The notes under the pieces are model-generated. The model did not search any database. It was given only the letters and a program-made list of their open reading frames with translations, and was not told where the DNA came from. A stretch of DNA of 64,000 nt from Ficedula albicollis. Lineage: Eukaryota > Chordata > Aves > Passeriformes > Muscicapidae. Both the position numbers and the translations under genes were made by a program. The stretch spans positions 8,420,821-8,484,820 of the forward strand of contig NC_021681.1 in NCBI RefSeq assembly GCF_000247815.1. Direction: 5' to 3'. Of the stretch, positions 1 to 16,974 are shown piece by piece. How positions within the stretch are numbered: position 1 is the stretch's first letter; every line of letters begins with the position of its first letter.

Positions 1-3000
1 GACTGATTTCTCCAGCACTTCTATAATTTTTGACTGATTATTACCCAATTTATTTTTAATTTAACTTCATACAGACCATATTTCCTCTCAGACAGAACAC
101 TTACTTTCCCTCTAATAGATTTCTGTCTTGAAATACTGACCTATTTACCACTGGAATGAAGTAAAATATAGGCTCTGCTATAATGCCTACTGAAATCAGT
201 CTGGAACAGGTGCGGGATCTGACACACAGAGAAGCCAGTAAAATGCAAATGGTATTTAGTTATTGAGGCAAATGGCAGCCTTTAAAGCACCACCTGTGTA
301 TATTTTGCAACATATCACGAAAGTGGTGAGAACCGTCCTCATTTATTCATGCGTTAACTCGTGACATTTGGCTCAGAACAAAAAGCTGTAGAAAAGGGTT
401 AGTTATGAGATGTCAGGGAAAATGATATGTCACACTGTAAGATGGGGCACTTTATATTTTACTGTGCCCTTCAGGGTTATTCCCAGCCCTGCAGCAAGGA
501 AAGAGTCAGCTGGGGGAAAGGATGGGTCATTTTTCTGACACTCTGAGAAAGAGAGCCCAGAGTTATGCTCATCCCGGCACCTTGCCAGCCCCACTTCCCC
601 CTCCATTCCACCAGAAAAACACAAAATTGCCTTTTTCCCTGCTTATTTCTGCAATGCAAGCTTTTCCTTCTCCCATCTACCCCAAGAAACTTGGCAAGAG
701 AGAAATCCACTCCCTCCAAGAGATCAGCAAAGGCAAATTGCACCCAAAATATTCCAAACTTCTGAGATCCAGCAGATTTCCCCGAGCTTTCAGATCCCCT
801 GTCAACCAGCACACAAGGGGAGGATTAACCTCAGACCCACTGGTGGAGTGTCCCAAGCTCATGCTTCCATTAGTGCCACAAACTGCTAGAGAGGGAAACA
901 AATCATATCCCGTGTCAGCATTTTACATAAAGTTGAGTTTTATTTATTTATTATGTATTTAGACTGTTTTAATAGCTACAGAACCCTATTAACATAAGAA
1001 ATTGCAATGCTGCTTCTCTATTTACTTCAATATATTTACCAGTAAAATCTGACAGCTGACAGCTTGTGAATGTGATGGTAATGTAATCATTACATTTACA
1101 CTGGATAGAACACAACTTTCTGAAATGGTGTGACAATATTTTCAGACTTAAATGATGGTTTAGGGATAAAGACATAAGTATTTGTTTATAAGTAATCTAT
1201 CTTGAATATGTTCATTAGTAATATTCCTGAAGGCATCCAATAAGAGTTATTTGAGATTTATTAGAACAGAAACAGCTAATTTGTCTGCCTGAGTGGCTAT
1301 CACATAAGCCCTGACTTGACACAGCACCTAAATAAAACAAATATAAACCTGCCACAAGGATGTGAACACGCTGTCCCAAAAGGCACAACCACTTAACTTG
1401 TGTAATTGTTAGTATGGTCAAGAAAAGCTGTTCTAAGATTTGGTTTTCAACACCAGATTAAACAGCATGTCCAAACAGAGCAAATTAAATTAGGCTGTGT
1501 CTAAATTAGACTTCTTCCAATGGCAAGATTACTTTACATCAACAGAAACATTGATCTGCCTTAGCAGCATCTACTAAAAATGATGGTAGAGCCAAGAGGA
1601 GAATTTTAAAAGCCACTCTTAGACCTGATCCAATTTCCCCCATCCTTAAAATAAGACCACACGCAACTCAGTCTCATAGAGTTCAGAGGACACTGAGAAG
1701 CCCCACTGTTCCTGTAATACCCCAATGTTTTCATGAAGAAGTTGCCTATTATGCCTATTCTGTTCTGTTCGGTTCGTCTCTTCTTGACATAAGCCAAATC
1801 TCTCTATTACTGCACTTATTTACTGAGCGCTTGAGCAGAACCTTGTCACCTAAAAACATCTCCAGCATGGCAGGCAATAAACCCTAATGTGAAGAGATCA
1901 GTGTCACTTTATACACTTCTCATTAAAGCAGTCTAACAAAAAGAAAAGTCTTCCAAGGTCTCTGCTGCTGACCTTATTTTAGGATATAAAAAGACGACCC
2001 AGAAGGCTTAAGTTTGAAGATTTCCTTTCCCCATCTTTTCAGACCTCTTTGTACACCATTTACAAGTGGAAGGAGCAGGTGAGGGAGAGGAGAAAGCACT
2101 TTCCCCTCCGAGTCTCTCTTAAGGATGTGCTCCTGAAAGTTCCATCGGCAGCCACCATTGAATTCTGCAGGAATTTGAGGCTGGCAGCCAAGCAGAGGCT
2201 CTGAGGTGGATCTCGTATGGAGACCAAGGTCTGACTGGGGGTAGGTGGGACTTTTCTGAAATAATTTTTTTCGCTTTGACAACGTCAGAATTTACTTCTC
2301 TAAAACTTGCAGCATATGCTAAAATCCAGGCTGCCAATTATTGATCAGTTCTGATCAATGGCTCTGCAATCAATAGTATTGCAGAGGAAACCAAACTGCT
2401 AAAATGAGGGCAGAGTAAAGGATGGGAGAGGCTTGGGGAATGCAAATCCCACTGTCTGGGGGTTCCCCTGTTTTCAGCTGCTGCCAAAATTGTGAGGTGC
2501 ATACAGCAGGAAGATGGCTGTGACCTGCCCTGCAGGATGTGGTTAACAGGTCTGTGGCAAATATCCCTGAGCTCCTGAGTGAAATACTTTTTCATTTCTT
2601 TTCATTTTCCTAGGCAATATTTAAGGAAAAGAGGGCTTGCATGTTTTTGTTGAAGCATGGAGTTTATATTCTCTGTTTTGGGGGCGGAAAACCATTACTG
2701 CTTCTCTTTCAGAAATAATGTCATTAAATTGAACCATGATAGCCATTTTTTTCAATCTCCACATTATCAAAATAGATTGAACCTTTTGTCACAAATCCAC
2801 ATTGTACAGCTGCAGAAACAAATGACAGAAATGGTACCAGCCACAGTAACAGACTGGGACTGAAATATATTTCTGAAATTTGCTGTATTCTGGAGGAAAT
2901 AACAATATGAAAAGTAGCGATCTATGAATGTCATGGAACTATTATTTTAATTTAAAAAATAATAAAATCCAGGACAATCAGTCACAGCTGTTAATGAAAT

Positions 3001-6000
3001 AGGTAGCTGAGTCCAGACTGGATGACTGAAAAATTTCTTACTCTCTCTCCTAATTTTTATTGAGGATTGTTATCTTCTTGGGGGAAAATGCTCCTGAACC
3101 TGCTTGTGTTTTGAATAATTACCCACCAGCATTATAAAAAGTCACTGAGATATTAGCTGCTGCACATGGGCAGACTGAACCCTGATCTGCCTTTTCCCTC
3201 TGCCTGCACTCTCCCCCCTGGCAGTACAGGGTATTTATAAGTGTTTTCTCTGGGAAAGCTGTACTACACCCTGACTCAGTAAGCAGGATTCAATCAATGA
3301 CAGTACATTTTTTCCTGGGTTAATATTGATGCTGTGTACAAAACAAGCCTTGTTCTGATTTTCTAGAAAGGTGCTGGAGGTGAACTATGTTGCATGGGCT
3401 TAATTCTTATCTGGCAGGGTACAAAAGCATTATAACAGATAAATGTGCCACAGGAATAATGGGGTTCTTTTCTTGATGAAAGCTTCATCTGTCTTGTGTC
3501 CATCTTTCATGAAGAGTACAGGTAACACAAAGTCACTGCTCACAGCTAATTAAACACTGCTGGGTGTTACTCAGCTGGGTCTAATCCCTGTACTACTTCA
3601 CAATGTTGTTCGTTGCACCATCAAGTCCCTGGGAAAGACAAATCCCTCCCCAGCAGCCACAGGTGAATATAACAAGCAGATGAGAAAGGAGCAAATGTAT
3701 TGTGTACCAAATATCACAGAATAACCAGCAGGGATCAGCAGATTGGTGTAAACAGAAGAAAACCCCAAACCAAACTTAGTTTGCAGTAAATGGTTTGCCT
3801 CCCTCCCTCTAGCAAAACTTCTCCTTTTCATTAAATACGAAGCTTCATTATGTATCTAGACAATTGCCTGGATAAATCTGGGACATACAGAAAAGTTAAG
3901 AACCACTGGAAAGTTAATTTGAACATTCAGAGATGGCTCAGAAATATTTTCTTCAATTTTGAAACGGAAATCTTTCCTAGTAGATGAAAAATCCTTCTTC
4001 ATCCAAAAATAGGTTAAAAATCATCCAGGAGAAGTGCAGATGAACAAAAGGTCAATCTTTCCTCAGTTCTGTCACCCCTGTTTTGTATCACAAAGAGGTG
4101 GTATGAGGTGTGAAAAGAGAAAAGGCACCAGAAAGCTTTAAGGGGAAAGGGGGAGTGCCAAAGAAGAGCTCAGAAAGGAGGGGTCCCCACACAGCCGTGG
4201 TTGGGCACAGCTGCAGCAGGGATGCTGCAGACCACAGGCATCACACCCCCTGTGTTCTCTCCTTTGCATGCTGCCAGTGTCCAAATCAGCCGTGGGAAAA
4301 CAACACTGCATCATTCTGAGGCTTACGTACAGGAAAACTTCAACTGTTTATTATCAAGCCTGTAAAAAAGTTTCCATTATTAACAAGGCAACGGATTTAC
4401 TTCTTAACTCAGAAAGGTGATGATGAAGGGAAAAGGAGGATAATGTTACTAATAAGTAATTCTGCATGTTTGGGAGTTGATTATGAAAAAATCATGGGGA
4501 GAGGAAGAAGACAAAAATCTAATTACAAAACCATCATCAGAAAGCGAAAACAGTGCTGACTTGTAAATAAACTAAGGAAAACAAATCAAACATCCTTCTG
4601 TGCTATGGAAGGGATATTTAAAATGAACAAAAATATGTATGGTCTCAAGAAATGGCTGAAAACACATGAATTCTCAGCAGACTTCTAAGAAAAAATACAG
4701 TACTCCCTGACTTAGAGGACAGTATTTGAAAGGATAATTAAAGCAGCTCACAATGAGAAGTCTTGTATAAATAAAAAGATATGGGACTGATAAATAATGT
4801 GCTCATTGAAATGTTGTTTTTTATTTTTTAAGGAACCTATAAAATCTCCACTCATTTGTCATCTCATTTTGTTTCAAGGATTTACATTTGTAATAATAAT
4901 TTCATTAAGAACATTCAGAAAAAACTTCTCCACAGGGACAATGCATCATATTGCATCTCACCGGCTACAGGAAAGTTATTTTCAGGTACAAAAATATATC
5001 CAGTGAAACATCTTCCCATCAAGTTATTAGTGTAAGTACATGGGAGAAAGCTGAAACATGGATCAGAAAAGAACTGAAGCATTGCCTTGATTGTGTTTCT
5101 GAACTGGGACCTTAAGTTTAACTTTCTGTTGAAGGAATTGTATGTTATTGTGGGACCTGTGTAAAGCATGCCAAGATTCATTTTGGTTTTAAGATCACTT
5201 TTTCATCTGCAGTCCCAAAGACAATGCTTTACTGGTGATAAATCTCTCAATGGTTTAAAGTGGCTCCTATGAGAGGGCAATGTCTCTTCCTCCAAAGAAA
5301 CAGAGGAGGTCCTCGAGGCTGTGGCTCCCACTGGCCAGAGCAGGATTTAGCAGAACAGTGCTGGGTCCTGATACAGAAGCTGTACAAAGGATGCTAAAGT
5401 GAGTCCACTGGTAAGAAAGCAAGAGAGAACAGCTTGTTCCCCATCCTGACAGTTGTGGAAAACAGCACGGGAGTCAGAGTGCCCCATGTGCAAAGGCAAG
5501 ATTAGCAAAATTCCATTAAGGAAGGCAACGGAGGAAATTGCAAAAGAAGAAAGGGAGTGCATGAAAGACGAAGAAATTGGCCAGATCTCTTTGACAGAAG
5601 AGATACCATTTACTCCAGCCCTGCTGGAAGGAATATTCTCCCGTTGGTTTAAAATTAGGCTTCAAGGGTTTGCTATTTGTAACACATAACCCCATTAAGA
5701 CAGCTTAACTCTCACTCACAGAGATCCATCCTCCTGTAATCTCTGCGTATTCACACGGAATTTTTGTCATCTTTCCCAGAAGGGCTGAGTACCAAATGCA
5801 CAGGCAGAGCCTGCTCCAGTAGGGATCCCCCCTGGGTTACACTGGGCTCCTTGAAGGCAGAGCTTTAGCTGCTCACCCAGCCTGTGGGGCTGGGCACTGC
5901 CCAGACACTGGCACACACCGAGTAATTTCCTGGAGGAATTTCACTTGACATTATCCTGGGTGTCCATGTCAGCACCGACTGTTCTCCTGGCCACCCAAGT

Positions 6001-7570
6001 ATCTAATGGTGCTTCATCAAGCTGTGGCTACAATCTGAAAATACACATATGTTTTCTAAACACAACTGTGCTTCAATTCCTTTTAACTCCACAGACAGCA
6101 CGCAGCTGTTTAGAGCTAATGGATGTTACTCCAGTTGTAAGATTGCTTGCAAATATAACGGATCATATAATGGCAAACGAACAAATACATTTTTATCAAC
6201 CTCTGAAATGAGTCATTTATCTTCTGGGCTATGTACTGAATCATGACACCAAATGATAAGTTTTATCTCTCTTACTGTCAAACTCAATCTCAGTCAAGCC
6301 CCAAATTGCTGGGAACACAAGTGAAGAGTGAGCTTTACTCCCAGCTGAAAATGGATGAAAAGCTGGCTAGCTGGCCTTTCCCTAAGTGGCTTTAATCTTT
6401 GTGGGGCTTGGTTTAAATGAAAGCTTATGGCAGTGTCATCCCCCAACACCCAGCACGATACCCCAGCACAGCTCACTGGCTGGGCAGGTTATCAGCCAGC
6501 AGAGTGCCTGTCTGCCCCTCTGCCTTCACCTCCTCACTTTTCCTAGAAAAACATTAAGCATTCTCTAGTCACCCAATCCCACTCTGATACTCAGTCAGGG
6601 ACATAAATTTCCTTTTATTACTTCTTTTAAACTAATCCAACTTTCTATCATACTGTACAATTAAAACATAATTTTGTGTTAATCCTTGATAAATGATACC
6701 TAATATAAAGGTTGACCCCCTGGAATAGGCTAACCTTTAAGGCTTTGATGAAAACCAAGCACTTACAACCTATAAAGCAACAGCTGTAATATCTTCATTT
6801 AACTCTTGGATGGCCAGCTCATTTAAAAGCCATTGTATTATAAAACTCAATCATCTCCTTCTGAATTACTGTAGAAAGAATATCAAAATTTGACAGGACA
6901 AAGACAGGCTAAAATTTCTGTTCACAACAAAAGAGGAGCAAGATGGCAAACATCCTTGGGGGCAGGGTGCAACTTCTGGTGCTGCTCATACTAGGAAATT
7001 CTTCAAACGTGGAAATTTACATCCTTGTGATTATCAGGTTAACATCTATCTTAAAGTAAATATATTTTAGAGCATGTAAGACCACAAACACAGAAGCAAG
7101 AGCCTGTGGCAGAAAAGGAGGCAAAAGAAGATTTATGGCAGGCTAATTTCATTTGAAATAACCTGGTTTCAGACAGCCGAAGAAAACAGAACCCAAAGGA
7201 AATTTAGAGGAAATAACCCTTAGGTCAATTTGATATCTGTTACACTATGTGTGAAGAAACATCCTTCACAAAACCTGGACCCTCCAGTCATAGGAGAACT
7301 GATAATCAAAAGTAATGTGGAGGAGAAATTGTTGTCATCATCAACCAGGGCAGGCACTGCTCTGGCATAAACCTGCAGGCAGGGCACTCCCAGCCCAGCC
7401 CTGCACAAGCTCCTGGGAATGGGGGAAGTGCTCTGAGCCCGAGGAGTTGGGGAGGGGACTGAGGAGACACAGCTCGTGCCAGCAGCATCCCAATTCCCCT
7501 CCTCCCCCCGGGCTGGCTTTGCTTTTCCCATCGAGAAAAGCCCAGACCAGCCCTCACCCCGGAAAGAGGG
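1..7570. other. Unique noncoding DNA, no gene seen
   Basis: AT-rich, CpG-poor sequence without recognisable exons, transposons or RNA genes. The longest open frame is 146 codons (522-962, plus strand). It overlaps other frames on both strands, resembles no family I know, and is expected by chance in a span this long. A frame at 5453-5689 contains a CPMC tetrapeptide but lacks the spaced Cys/His pattern of a RING or other zinc domain. A perfect short palindrome at 1080-1096 is listed separately. Intronic or intergenic status cannot be decided from the sequence. Confidence 0.7.
1080..1096. promoter_or_regulatory. 17-bp palindrome with TAAT-N-ATTA core
   Basis: The arms AATGTAAT and ATTACATT are exact reverse complements around a single C. 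The centre TAATCATTA pairs two homeodomain-type TAAT half sites. The adjoining word TCATTACATTT (1087-1097) recurs in a second palindrome at 23897-23914. A paired homeodomain site is a possible role, but the spacing is one base rather than the two or three preferred by paired-class dimers. Chance occurrence is quite possible in AT-rich DNA. Confidence 0.3.
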
Positions 7571-7640
7571 GTGCTGCAGTGCCAGCTCACAGGTTTGGGG
7601 TGCACCATGCCATGGCAGGGGTGCTGCAGTGCCAGCATAA
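7571..7640. repeat. 50-bp minisatellite, left part
   Basis: One complete 50-bp unit (7571-7620, beginning gtgctgcagtgccagctcac) is followed by the start of a second unit (7621-7636, with gtgctgcagtgccagc intact). This second unit breaks off into 'ataa' and then the G run. The same unit with the same 50-bp period resumes on the far side at 10171. The array therefore continues across the G run, and the true number of units is unknown. Confidence 0.9.
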
Positions 7641-10280
<2,640 letters not shown>

Positions 10281-12937
10281 GGTTTTGCTCTAAGGGTCAG
10301 GAATTCCATCTTCCAGCATACTCCACAACCTGAGCCCAGCTGTACAGATTTGGTTCTGGACACATGAGAGTTCCTTAAAGATTCTGCTGAGCACAAGAAG
10401 CATGGAAGAATGCAAGCAGGAATGTTTGATTTTAGGAAGACACAATTTAAAATTGACAGTCTTGCTTCTTGCTTTCCTTCTAGGATTATAGAAGCATTTG
10501 GATATGATCTAGAGTCCAAAATATTTCCTGATGACATTTTCTCTGTGTTCCTTTATTTGTAAGACAACAAGTAAATAACTTATCTCATTCTTCTGACAAC
10601 AATACTACAAAAGAAACATTCTTCTACTAATTTTTTGGTTTTATCTGCCTATAGTTTCTACAGAAACCAATGTCACCTGTGATCTATCTCTGTTATAACC
10701 TCTTGTGGCAGTTTGTTTTGCATTTTCTTACAATAACCTTCCTTACAAAATAGATCTGTCATGAATAATAGGAATGCCAACACATTGTGTATCTCTACTT
10801 CATAACATGTGATTCAGTATCAAGAATGTTGGCTTTTTAAAAAAATCTGTCCTATTTTAAAATGACAAACCCAAGGATATATTTCCTACCATGATTTTGA
10901 AGGCTGCATAAGTCATTGCAAAACTTCTGATTAGCTATATGGACAAGAAATGGGGATCCACATCAAGGGGGAAATGACAGAATACACACCAAAAAAATTA
11001 TCTCAGCAAGTCTGTGCAGAAACACCAACAAACAGGTAACATTAAGCAAAAGAAAGAAAGAACATTCACAGACTTCTAATGAGAAATGCCCAACAGTTGT
11101 GCTCATGGGCTGACATTATGCAAAGTTGCTCTAATTATTGATCTCAGTTACACTCCATGTAATGTTCAATTTTACCTGCTTTCTAAGTACTGCTCCATAA
11201 ACGGGAAGTAGTGTAAGCTGTCCAACTACTTCAGGGGGAAAGAGGGAGAGCATGAACATCTGAATTAAGGTGCCAGCTTCTGCATGCTAAAAAATAACTC
11301 TGGGTCAAATGCTCCACTCAGCACATGCAGCAAAACATCCCTTCTAAAGACTCAGCTTTAATTGCAAGACACATCACCTCTGCACTGGCCATGAGCCAGT
11401 TCCTGAGTAAAGGCCTTTAAACTCAAGTACCAAAATTCTATTTCAGGAGATGCCAAAATTTCCATCCTGAAAGCCTGTGGTCAAATAAATTTTTTTACAA
11501 TCTTGATGGTAGCTCCGTTGAGGACAGATGTGGATAGGAAATGCCTCTACCACAGCTTTGCCTCAGCTGTGGATCTTTTGAGGGAGGCAATTCCAAGCCA
11601 TGTCTGCCTTCTGCAGGGAAATCCCTAACCCTGTGTAAATGTCTTTCTTCCAGGGCCAGAGTAAGACTTCTGAATGTATCCCAAACATAAATGACTGAGG
11701 TAGGAAATGGGAGTGCTCACCCTTCCCTGTCAAAATGAATTTAAGAGAAAAATAATGAAGTTCACTGCATCAGAGTGACTGGGAAAATCAGAGAGCAGGG
11801 ACCCACTCTGCATAATCCTCACTAGATCACAGCTGCAGTTCCTTGTCCAGCCTGATTCCCTGATCTCAATTTCTTCTCTTCACCATACCATACCTTTCTC
11901 CACAACTGAGTATCCTCCCAGAAGATGTGTGGCTGAATGTATTCTGGCAGAAGAAGGAATTGGTCATGGTTTAACCACTGAAGAGTGAGCAGCATCACTC
12001 TTCCTTTTCTTCTTCTGATTGATTTTGTAGAAGAGGGGAGCTTTCCTGTCTGAGAAGTCTCCACCTTCAGGAGACATTTGCAAGCTCTAGATAACATTGC
12101 ACAGTCTCTCTACAGCTGAAGAAAATTACTGAAAATTACTGTCTCTCTCCCACTTTCCTGCTGCCTTGTTTAAACAGCCATGCTAAACACCTTGCATTGT
12201 TTGACAGACTCTGAAACTGCCCTGTGCTTTCCCCATGCACTGTCAGGAAGCCCAATGCAGTGTAGCCACTCTGAAGCAGTTTCTTAGATCTACTCCTGAG
12301 CTGAGAAATGCTACAGCAGTGTTTGTGACAATCAGCCTGACCACTGCAAACATAAACACTCGGTGCTGCAGGTCCTAGCTAGGTTCATAGATGTGATAGA
12401 AAGAGTTCAGAGTAACAAGGTAGGAGATGAACACTCAGCTTAAAATGAAAAGATTTTCTCCTACTATGTCTCTGGCATTTACTTTATAGCACCAGCAACC
12501 CTACTCCAAATCAAGCACAAGTTTTACCTGTCCTGTCTGATACAGAAGCAGCTGGACTGTGTTTCTTTGATAAGCTCTCACCACCCCTAGACCTCTAACC
12601 CCTTCTGCCTATTTCCCTTCTTCTCAAAGAAGCAGAGGAAGATGGATTTTAGCAGCTTCCCTGCTCCACCCCAGAGCTCACCTCCTGCCTTCTCTCACTG
12701 CACAGGCAATATCTCCCATCCAAGCATTTCCACACATGGCTGGAATTTGATTTCACCATCCACTTACCACACCTGCTCTTTCAGGCCAGGCATAGAAGAA
12801 TGAGCAACATCCCTCCCCACAGTCAGGACTGTGTTCAGTCCTGGGAGCTACACTATGCAAACCTGTGGGCATGTATTTTGGCACAGAAAAAAAAAAAAAA
12901 ATAATAATAATGTAGAGCCTTTGGTCATTGCTGTTGT
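10281..12937. other. Unique noncoding DNA
   Basis: No coding frame above 96 codons and no transposon recognised. The right end holds a simple repeat: 15 A at 12887-12901 running into a few AAT units up to 12911. This lies 26 bp upstream of the first copy of the 766-bp duplication and might mark an old insertion tail or a breakpoint. Confidence 0.65.
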
Positions 12938-13703
12938 AAAGTCAGCTCAAGAGATACCCATCACAAGTCACAGAATAAACAGCAATGGAACTTGTCCTAC
13001 CTAAAGAAAAATGGAGGAACAATGATTAATATGTTGTAATGGACCTTTTCATCCTTATCACTTCCAGACTGTGGAATGTTATTTCTGGCACAGAGATTCT
13101 TGGTCAAGTATGAAGAGTCATCGATTGGATAAAGTGCTTGATTTAGCCCATTTTTATTCTATTACAGAGTGACAGAAAAAGGTTTTAGACAGGAATAAAA
13201 TCAATAGAGGGGAAAAGTAGAACTTAGCAAAATAACTATAGCTTGAAATGAAAATGATATATTTGTAATGTTGAATAAGGATTAATTAAAAAAGGGCTAG
13301 AAATTTACTGTCAGAAATCAAATAAGTATGAGCAATAATATTTCATTTTTGAATAGTGTTCTTTATCCTTATTCTTTCTCCCTAAAAACTAAACTTTGCA
13401 TTTAAGCTGTCACACAAGAGTTCCTCCAAAGAAAAGACAAAGCAGGAGGCAGCATCTCTGCTGCTCACCCTGTTCCCCTTCTCATCAGGAGGGTTGGGTG
13501 CCATGAGATGAGGAGCCTGCAGGTCTGCCCTGCTCTCCTCACTTCCCAAACTATGGGACATGGTGCCCCACAGATGGGGAGGAGATTGCCCTAACCACAG
13601 AACTGCTACAGAAAGAAGTGAGGGATTAGTTTCCCTTTATGGATGTAAAATCACAGTAACTCCTGACAGTCTGATAGCAGACTTTTGTTCATGCATCTGA
13701 GAT
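12938..13703. repeat. 766-bp tandem duplication, copy 1
   Basis: Direct comparison shows this segment repeated immediately downstream at 13704-14469, with the same length and no indels at the points checked. I see five substitutions (at ctcaag/ctccag, cctacc/cctgcc, ggaaca/ggagca, aagctg/aagccg and ccaaag/ccatag), about 99.3% identity. No open frame or known transposon is recognised in it. The duplication is either very recent or an assembly artefact in which two haplotypes were placed in series. Confidence 0.95.
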
Positions 13704-14469
13704 AAAGTCAGCTCCAGAGATACCCATCACAAGTCACAGAATAAACAGCAATGGAACTTGTCCTGCCTAAAGAAAAATGGAGGAGCAATGATTAATATGT
13801 TGTAATGGACCTTTTCATCCTTATCACTTCCAGACTGTGGAATGTTATTTCTGGCACAGAGATTCTTGGTCAAGTATGAAGAGTCATCGATTGGATAAAG
13901 TGCTTGATTTAGCCCATTTTTATTCTATTACAGAGTGACAGAAAAAGGTTTTAGACAGGAATAAAATCAATAGAGGGGAAAAGTAGAACTTAGCAAAATA
14001 ACTATAGCTTGAAATGAAAATGATATATTTGTAATGTTGAATAAGGATTAATTAAAAAAGGGCTAGAAATTTACTGTCAGAAATCAAATAAGTATGAGCA
14101 ATAATATTTCATTTTTGAATAGTGTTCTTTATCCTTATTCTTTCTCCCTAAAAACTAAACTTTGCATTTAAGCCGTCACACAAGAGTTCCTCCATAGAAA
14201 AGACAAAGCAGGAGGCAGCATCTCTGCTGCTCACCCTGTTCCCCTTCTCATCAGGAGGGTTGGGTGCCATGAGATGAGGAGCCTGCAGGTCTGCCCTGCT
14301 CTCCTCACTTCCCAAACTATGGGACATGGTGCCCCACAGATGGGGAGGAGATTGCCCTAACCACAGAACTGCTACAGAAAGAAGTGAGGGATTAGTTTCC
14401 CTTTATGGATGTAAAATCACAGTAACTCCTGACAGTCTGATAGCAGACTTTTGTTCATGCATCTGAGAT
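13704..14469. repeat. 766-bp tandem duplication, copy 2
   Basis: This is the second copy of the segment at 12938-13703, joined head to tail with no spacer. Copy 1 ends 'tctgagat' and runs straight into 'aaagtcag' of copy 2. Copy 2 ends with the same 'tctgagat' and then passes into unique sequence. The precise junction and lack of target-site duplications argue against transposition and for unequal exchange, replication slippage or false duplication. Confidence 0.95.
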
Positions 14470-16974
14470 TGAGAATGTTCTCCAAAGGTGATTAATTGTT
14501 ATTTATGTGAAATAATATCTCATGGATTTCACATAATATTTCACGGTCCAGATTGAAATTATAAACTCCACATACCTGCATTCATCAGGCACTTTCAGTG
14601 CCTTGAAATATTCAAAATGTACTTTTCAAGGAAATTAAATTAGGGCAGTGGCAGAGGAAGTGCAACATTAGCAGTTACAACACTCCAGGACACTCTTCAC
14701 TACCATTTGTTAAACAAAAACTCTTTATGAAGCATGTTCTTTCCTAAGTGCCACTAATCTACAGAGTTGACCAGCTGAACTCCTGTGCACAGCACATTAC
14801 AGGGATTTCTTGAGGCAGGATTAAATGATGGAGATGATTTGGACTTTCCAGATCACCCAAGGAAGAACATTTCTTTTTGGCATGGACAGGCTGGCAAGAA
14901 TCAAGCTAACTGGATATTCCTCACACTGAAATATGTGAGGGGAGGATATGATCTCACATGGAGCATCAGAAAGCAGTCTGGCTTTAGAGAAAAACAAGAA
15001 CAGCAAAAGTAAGCATACTTCATTACTGAAAACACCACAGCCTGGCTAAGTTGGTATGGTCCCTGTGGCAGACAGGGTTCATTGCCTTTGGAAAAACCCT
15101 TCTTTGGCTATGCAACTTCTCCCAGCTAAATCTGGGTAGCAAAACTGCACTGAGACCTCTGCAGGCTTTTCTCCCAGCACTCCCTAATGGGGGCTTTCTC
15201 TTCCTTGTCTTCCCCCACCTTTGCAGAGCCAATGGAGCCTGTAATGCTTTGGCACAGAACCAGCAAGGCAAACACTCTGCCAAACGTCAAGATCCTCAGC
15301 AAGAATAAACACAGGCTTATTCTTCCTTCAGTTCTGTGATCCAAACTTCCACAGGGAGACTGATAAGACAAGCGGGCTGTTATTGTTAAATACTGCGAGT
15401 ACACATGGGGTAGATTAATCTCCACTTTACTCCAGGGTAACTGATAGCTTGAGTCAAGTTAGAGAGATAGGGAAATGAGTTTCTTTCTTTGCTTAATATT
15501 ACATTAAGTTTCTTGTTCGCCAGAACAGGAATGCAGCTCATAGGAGAAAAAACTACTTATTCTTAACTTAAGGAAGGGGATATATGACAAGTGGCAAAAT
15601 AACAGGAAAGGGTGGAGAGCCCAAATATCCCATCACTGGGGACAAAGGTTTCTAGTGAATGCAAAGAAAATTGCTTGAAATTGGCACCTCTGTGAAGCAG
15701 GGACATATTTGAAGGTCAGAAGTGACTGCTTTCATCCTTCTAGATTGTCCCTTGAAGCACTGAGAACATTCCTTTTTCCTCCTCCAGCTGTCTTCATTGA
15801 CTGAATTTCCCCACATGCACAGACCTCTGTCCCAAGAGCTTTTCACTGGGTGAAAGAGGAGAGCTCAGAAAAACCCTGGAGATTTTCATACCCAGAGGAG
15901 AGCCCAGTCCCAGCTCTTAGTGTGACAAAGCCCTCTGCCCTGGGATGCCATGGCTTTGTCTCTTTCTTAAACATTTGCTAGCTATTTTCTCTCATCCTCC
16001 TCCCAACCCTTCTCCTTCCACGCTCTCCCAGCCCCTGTCCTCCATTTATCCTTTCCTGGAAGCCAGGGAGACTTCACAGGGTGACACTGTGCCCTGCCCA
16101 GCCCATGCAAACATCAGCAGCCTTCCCGCAGAACACACAAGAGTCTGTACCACAGACCCTTTTCATTGTGCACCCAGCCAGGGCCAAGGACAAACTTCTT
16201 TGTAACACGGAGATCCAAGAGAGAGGTGGGGGAGAGTAAGTCAAGCACTTACTAAAGTCAATGAGCAGGATCAAACCTCTAATCTGGGTAAACAAAATAC
16301 AGAAAATGACATTGATTGCAGATTGACTTTAACAATGAATAATTGTGCCTTAATGTGCACATAAATGTGATAAAAATCAAAGCAATATATTCAAAACAAA
16401 ATAGAAGAAAAAATACAAAGGGATATTTTACAACTAGGCTCCATTACCATCTATCCTAATGGGATTAAGCAGTAATTGCTCTGTCAAGAAAAAATATAGT
16501 GGTCTCAGTGAATGAGAGATTGTGATAGTCTCCAGTTGTATTATAGGCTCAGGTCACTCAGAGAAGTGAAGGGATTTTTCCAGCACTTCATAGCAAATTC
16601 GTTTGATTTTTTATTTTTTTAGTATCAAAGGCCTTTCCCTGGAAATGCAATTCTTAGCAATAAAAGCATTCCTCTTTTGGCATACCTGTAAGCCCCACTG
16701 AAGTGAGCAGCACGTTTTCCATTCTTTCACTTTAGTGCAAAAGTATCTTAAAATCAGTACTGCGTTTAAGCAAGTTTTCCTGGTCTGTTTTCTTACTGAG
16801 GATGTAAGGTCTGGTTTGCCAGGGGATTTTGGGTATTGCACTCAATCATTTCAAAGTGCAAATCTCAGTATCATCTAACATTAATGAATAGTGGAGAAAT
16901 ACAGTAGTTGGTAAGAGTTACTCAAACTTGCATTGCCCCTATAATAACATAACTTTGTTTAAGCTCATAGCTAC
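14470..16974. other. Unique noncoding DNA
   Basis: Several short overlapping frames occur on both strands around 15023-15425. None exceeds 99 codons or resembles a known domain. No transposon, RNA gene or notable repeat is recognised. Confidence 0.65.

Noticed and set aside
5453..5689. Frame with a CPMCKGK motif suggesting a zinc finger
   Set aside because: Only one Cys pair; no further spaced Cys or His for a RING or other zinc fold, and a minus-strand frame overlaps it.
12887..12911. A15 plus AAT repeats as a retroposon tail
   Set aside because: No recognisable LINE or SINE body precedes it, and no target-site duplication is seen; kept only as a simple repeat.
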